Source of the DNA: Tichowtungia aerotolerans
Lineage (GTDB): Bacteria; Verrucomicrobiota; Kiritimatiellia; Kiritimatiellales; Tichowtungiaceae
DNA: 64,000 nt
Reading direction: 5' to 3'
Assembly: GCF_009905215.1 (NCBI RefSeq)
Contig: NZ_CP047593.1
Location: 2,856,900-2,920,899, forward strand
Under the pieces are notes generated by a model, which worked only from the letters and a program-made list of their open reading frames with translations, did not search any database and was not told where the DNA came from. Made by a program: the position numbers and the translations under genes. This document shows, piece after piece, positions 62,651 to 64,000 of this stretch (its first letter is position 1; each line of letters begins with the position of its first letter).

Positions 62651-62676
62651 CCGATCCTGTCCGGTGGCAGGATCGG
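62651..62676. terminator. Hairpin between the 60.8-kb gene and the PL8 lyase
   Basis: Perfect 9-bp arms CCGATCCTG and CAGGATCGG with an 8-base loop, 17 bases after the stop. The T-run lies 27 bases further on (62704-62709), so it may be a weak terminator or an attenuator before the lyase gene. Confidence 0.5.
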
Positions 62677-62769
62677 TTCCTTCAAACCAGGCCACAGGCC
62701 GGATTTTTTAATTATAACCATGTTGTCGTTTTCGCTGTCGGCACGTATCAACGGCACAGGAGTCTTATC

Positions 62770-64000
62770 ATGCGAAATGTTCATTTGGCTGCCATGCTTT
62801 TGATCGGTGCTTCTGTGTGCCGGGCGGAACAGGGGAGCAGTTCATGTGGTTCCTGCACAGATTTTCCGGCAGGACCGATCCGCGTTCTGGAAAGTTTTGA
62901 AGAAGGGGTTCCATCCTATGTCCAGGCCTCGGGCGTTCCGCTGACCGTGAATTCGCGGCGCATGAAACACGGAAACCAATCGCTTTCCTGGCAATGGAAC
63001 GGGAACGACACGTTGACGTTCAGAACACTTATCGGATACCGCAGGCAGCGGTTGCTCACTGAACTGCAGAAAGATCATCAGGAGAATCTGCACGCCGCCC
63101 CCGATATAGATGTCTATGAAGCACCGCGCGGCTTCTTCATGTGGATCTATAATGATGTCCCGCGAAAACAGCGCCTACGGTTCAAGTTTGGACATGGTGT
63201 CGAGGTGGATTGCTGGTTCGACTACAATCTGGACTTTAATGGATGGCGAACCGTCGCTATTTACTATGATCGCGGTGACATGGCGGGAACTGCGCGAGAA
63301 GACATGGATTTTATGACCATTTGCGCTCCCTCCATCGGCACGGGAACCTTTCTGATCGATACGTTGGGATTCTCCGTGCCGATGAACCCGCGCACGGCCA
63401 CCCCCAATCCCCAGCTTCCGCAAATTGATCGTCATCCCCGGCTGGTAAGCAACTATGAACACCGCATGTATCAATTCAGCCAGTACACGCCCTTGTATGA
63501 TCCAACGCCTCTGACTTCGCAGACCATCGAGGATTTTCGCACGCTGGACCGGCAGGCGAAGGAACTCTATCTGCCCGATAAATCGCGTCGCCAATGGAAA
63601 GACTGCCGACTTGATCTAATTGAAGAACGGTTCAGGCAGTTCGAGATCGTTCGCGAAGGTGAAGAAATCTACGGACGGCCTCTTGTCAAAGACAACATCA
63701 TGTTTGAATATTTCCAGGAACTCGGCCTGTCCAAGGACCGTCACATGGAAGGCCTGATGAGCTGGGAAAAAAATTTCGGACCGACACTGCTGCAGATTGC
63801 CGAAGCATGGAACTGCAGTGACTCCAGCGATGTCCGGGACAGATTGGCTGCCATGTTCATCGACCTGTTCGATTACGGAATCGATCAGGGGTTTGCAGTT
63901 GGAGCAGGGCTGAACTGGATCCACCATTATTCATATGAGATCCGCGACTACGCGCCCGCCATGTTTCTCATGCGCGATGTGCTGAAAGAACACGAACGGC
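62770..64000 (+). CDS. Chondroitinase ABC-like polysaccharide lyase (PL8), 3' end outside window
   Basis: The ATG at 62770 opens a frame that runs off the window end (410 codons seen). A signal peptide ends near SVCRAE. Residues ~30-215 match the N-terminal lyase domain: GNQSLSWQWNGNDTLTFRTLIG, a FFMWIYND-type block and LDFNGWRTVAIYYDRG. Residues ~245 onward begin the helical catalytic domain, with LFDYGIDQGFAVGAGLNWIHHYSYEIRDYAPAMFLMRDVLKE lining up by memory with the Proteus vulgaris enzyme. It should cleave chondroitin or dermatan sulfate by beta-elimination. The catalytic Tyr and Arg lie beyond the window. It supports a glycosaminoglycan locus together with the sulfatase. Confidence 0.88.
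   Translation, partial: MRNVHLAAMLLIGASVCRAEQGSSSCGSCTDFPAGPIRVLESFEEGVPSYVQASGVPLTVNSRRMKHGNQSLSWQWNGNDTLTFRTLIGYRRQRLLTELQKDHQENLHAAPDIDVYEAPRGFFMWIYNDVPRKQRLRFKFGHGVEVDCWFDYNLDFNGWRTVAIYYDRGDMAGTAREDMDFMTICAPSIGTGTFLIDTLGFSVPMNPRTATPNPQLPQIDRHPRLVSNYEHRMYQFSQYTPLYDPTPLTSQTIEDFRTLDRQAKELYLPDKSRRQWKDCRLDLIEERFRQFEIVREGEEIYGRPLVKDNIMFEYFQELGLSKDRHMEGLMSWEKNFGPTLLQIAEAWNCSDSSDVRDRLAAMFIDLFDYGIDQGFAVGAGLNWIHHYSYEIRDYAPAMFLMRDVLKEHER

Overview
This window looks like a chromosome segment from a marine or gut bacterium of the PVC superphylum, most probably a Kiritimatiellota relative. That placement is my inference. It rests on several sulfatases, PEP-CTERM secreted proteins, a GH106-type hydrolase, a chondroitinase-like PL8 lyase, a homodimeric pyruvate dehydrogenase and a highly divergent FtsZ. 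No 16S gene is present to confirm it.

Layout. Positions 1-7.4 kb hold secreted polysaccharide-degradation proteins: an unknown protein, a sulfatase fused to a beta-helix-like passenger, and a large autotransporter-like protein. At 7.5-10.5 kb there is a GH106-like hydrolase. At 10.5-14.6 kb a minus-strand housekeeping block carries apbE, argB, argJ, rpsI and rplM. At 14.7-19.9 kb a plus-strand block carries a DUF218 protein, a diguanylate cyclase, aceE, aceF and a possible stub of a lost lpd gene. At 19.9-29.4 kb is a copper/silver resistance cluster (CsoR repressor with its operator, a YHS protein, CusCBA efflux and CopA ATPase). At 29.5-33.6 kb is the cell-division set ddl-ftsQ-ftsA-ftsZ. 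At 33.6-35.8 kb is a mobile scar: a small membrane protein, an IS3-family element and the remains of an integron-type integrase. At 35.8-45.4 kb are purN and a long MoxR/Bat (aerotolerance) operon interrupted by a GxxExxY gene. At 45.4-51.1 kb are clpB, hpf, a YggT protein, a broken DnaJ-family gene, a PEP-CTERM protein and trmL. A tRNA-Ala(GGC) at 51.15 kb is followed at once by a tyrosine integrase. From there to the window end lies an island with a sodium:solute symporter, a XylR-type regulator, PEP-CTERM-like proteins, a sulfatase and a PL8 lyase, which I read as a sulfated glycosaminoglycan utilisation locus.

The most unusual signal is a short dispersed palindrome, TTTCCAA-N3-TTGGAAA. 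It occurs at least nine times with both 6-bp inner arms exact, plus several near copies, between 9.4 and 50.9 kb. It sits mostly inside genes, in all three reading frames, and is absent from the 51-64 kb island and the first 9 kb. A second signal is in the Bat operon. There, other short repeat families encode the starts and signal peptides of several exported proteins, and inverted copies of one family flank the GxxExxY gene. In the island, three promoters share paired TGCG half-sites 21-22 bp apart and a -10-like hexamer exactly 37 bp from the second half-site, which suggests a local regulon of the XylR-type regulator.
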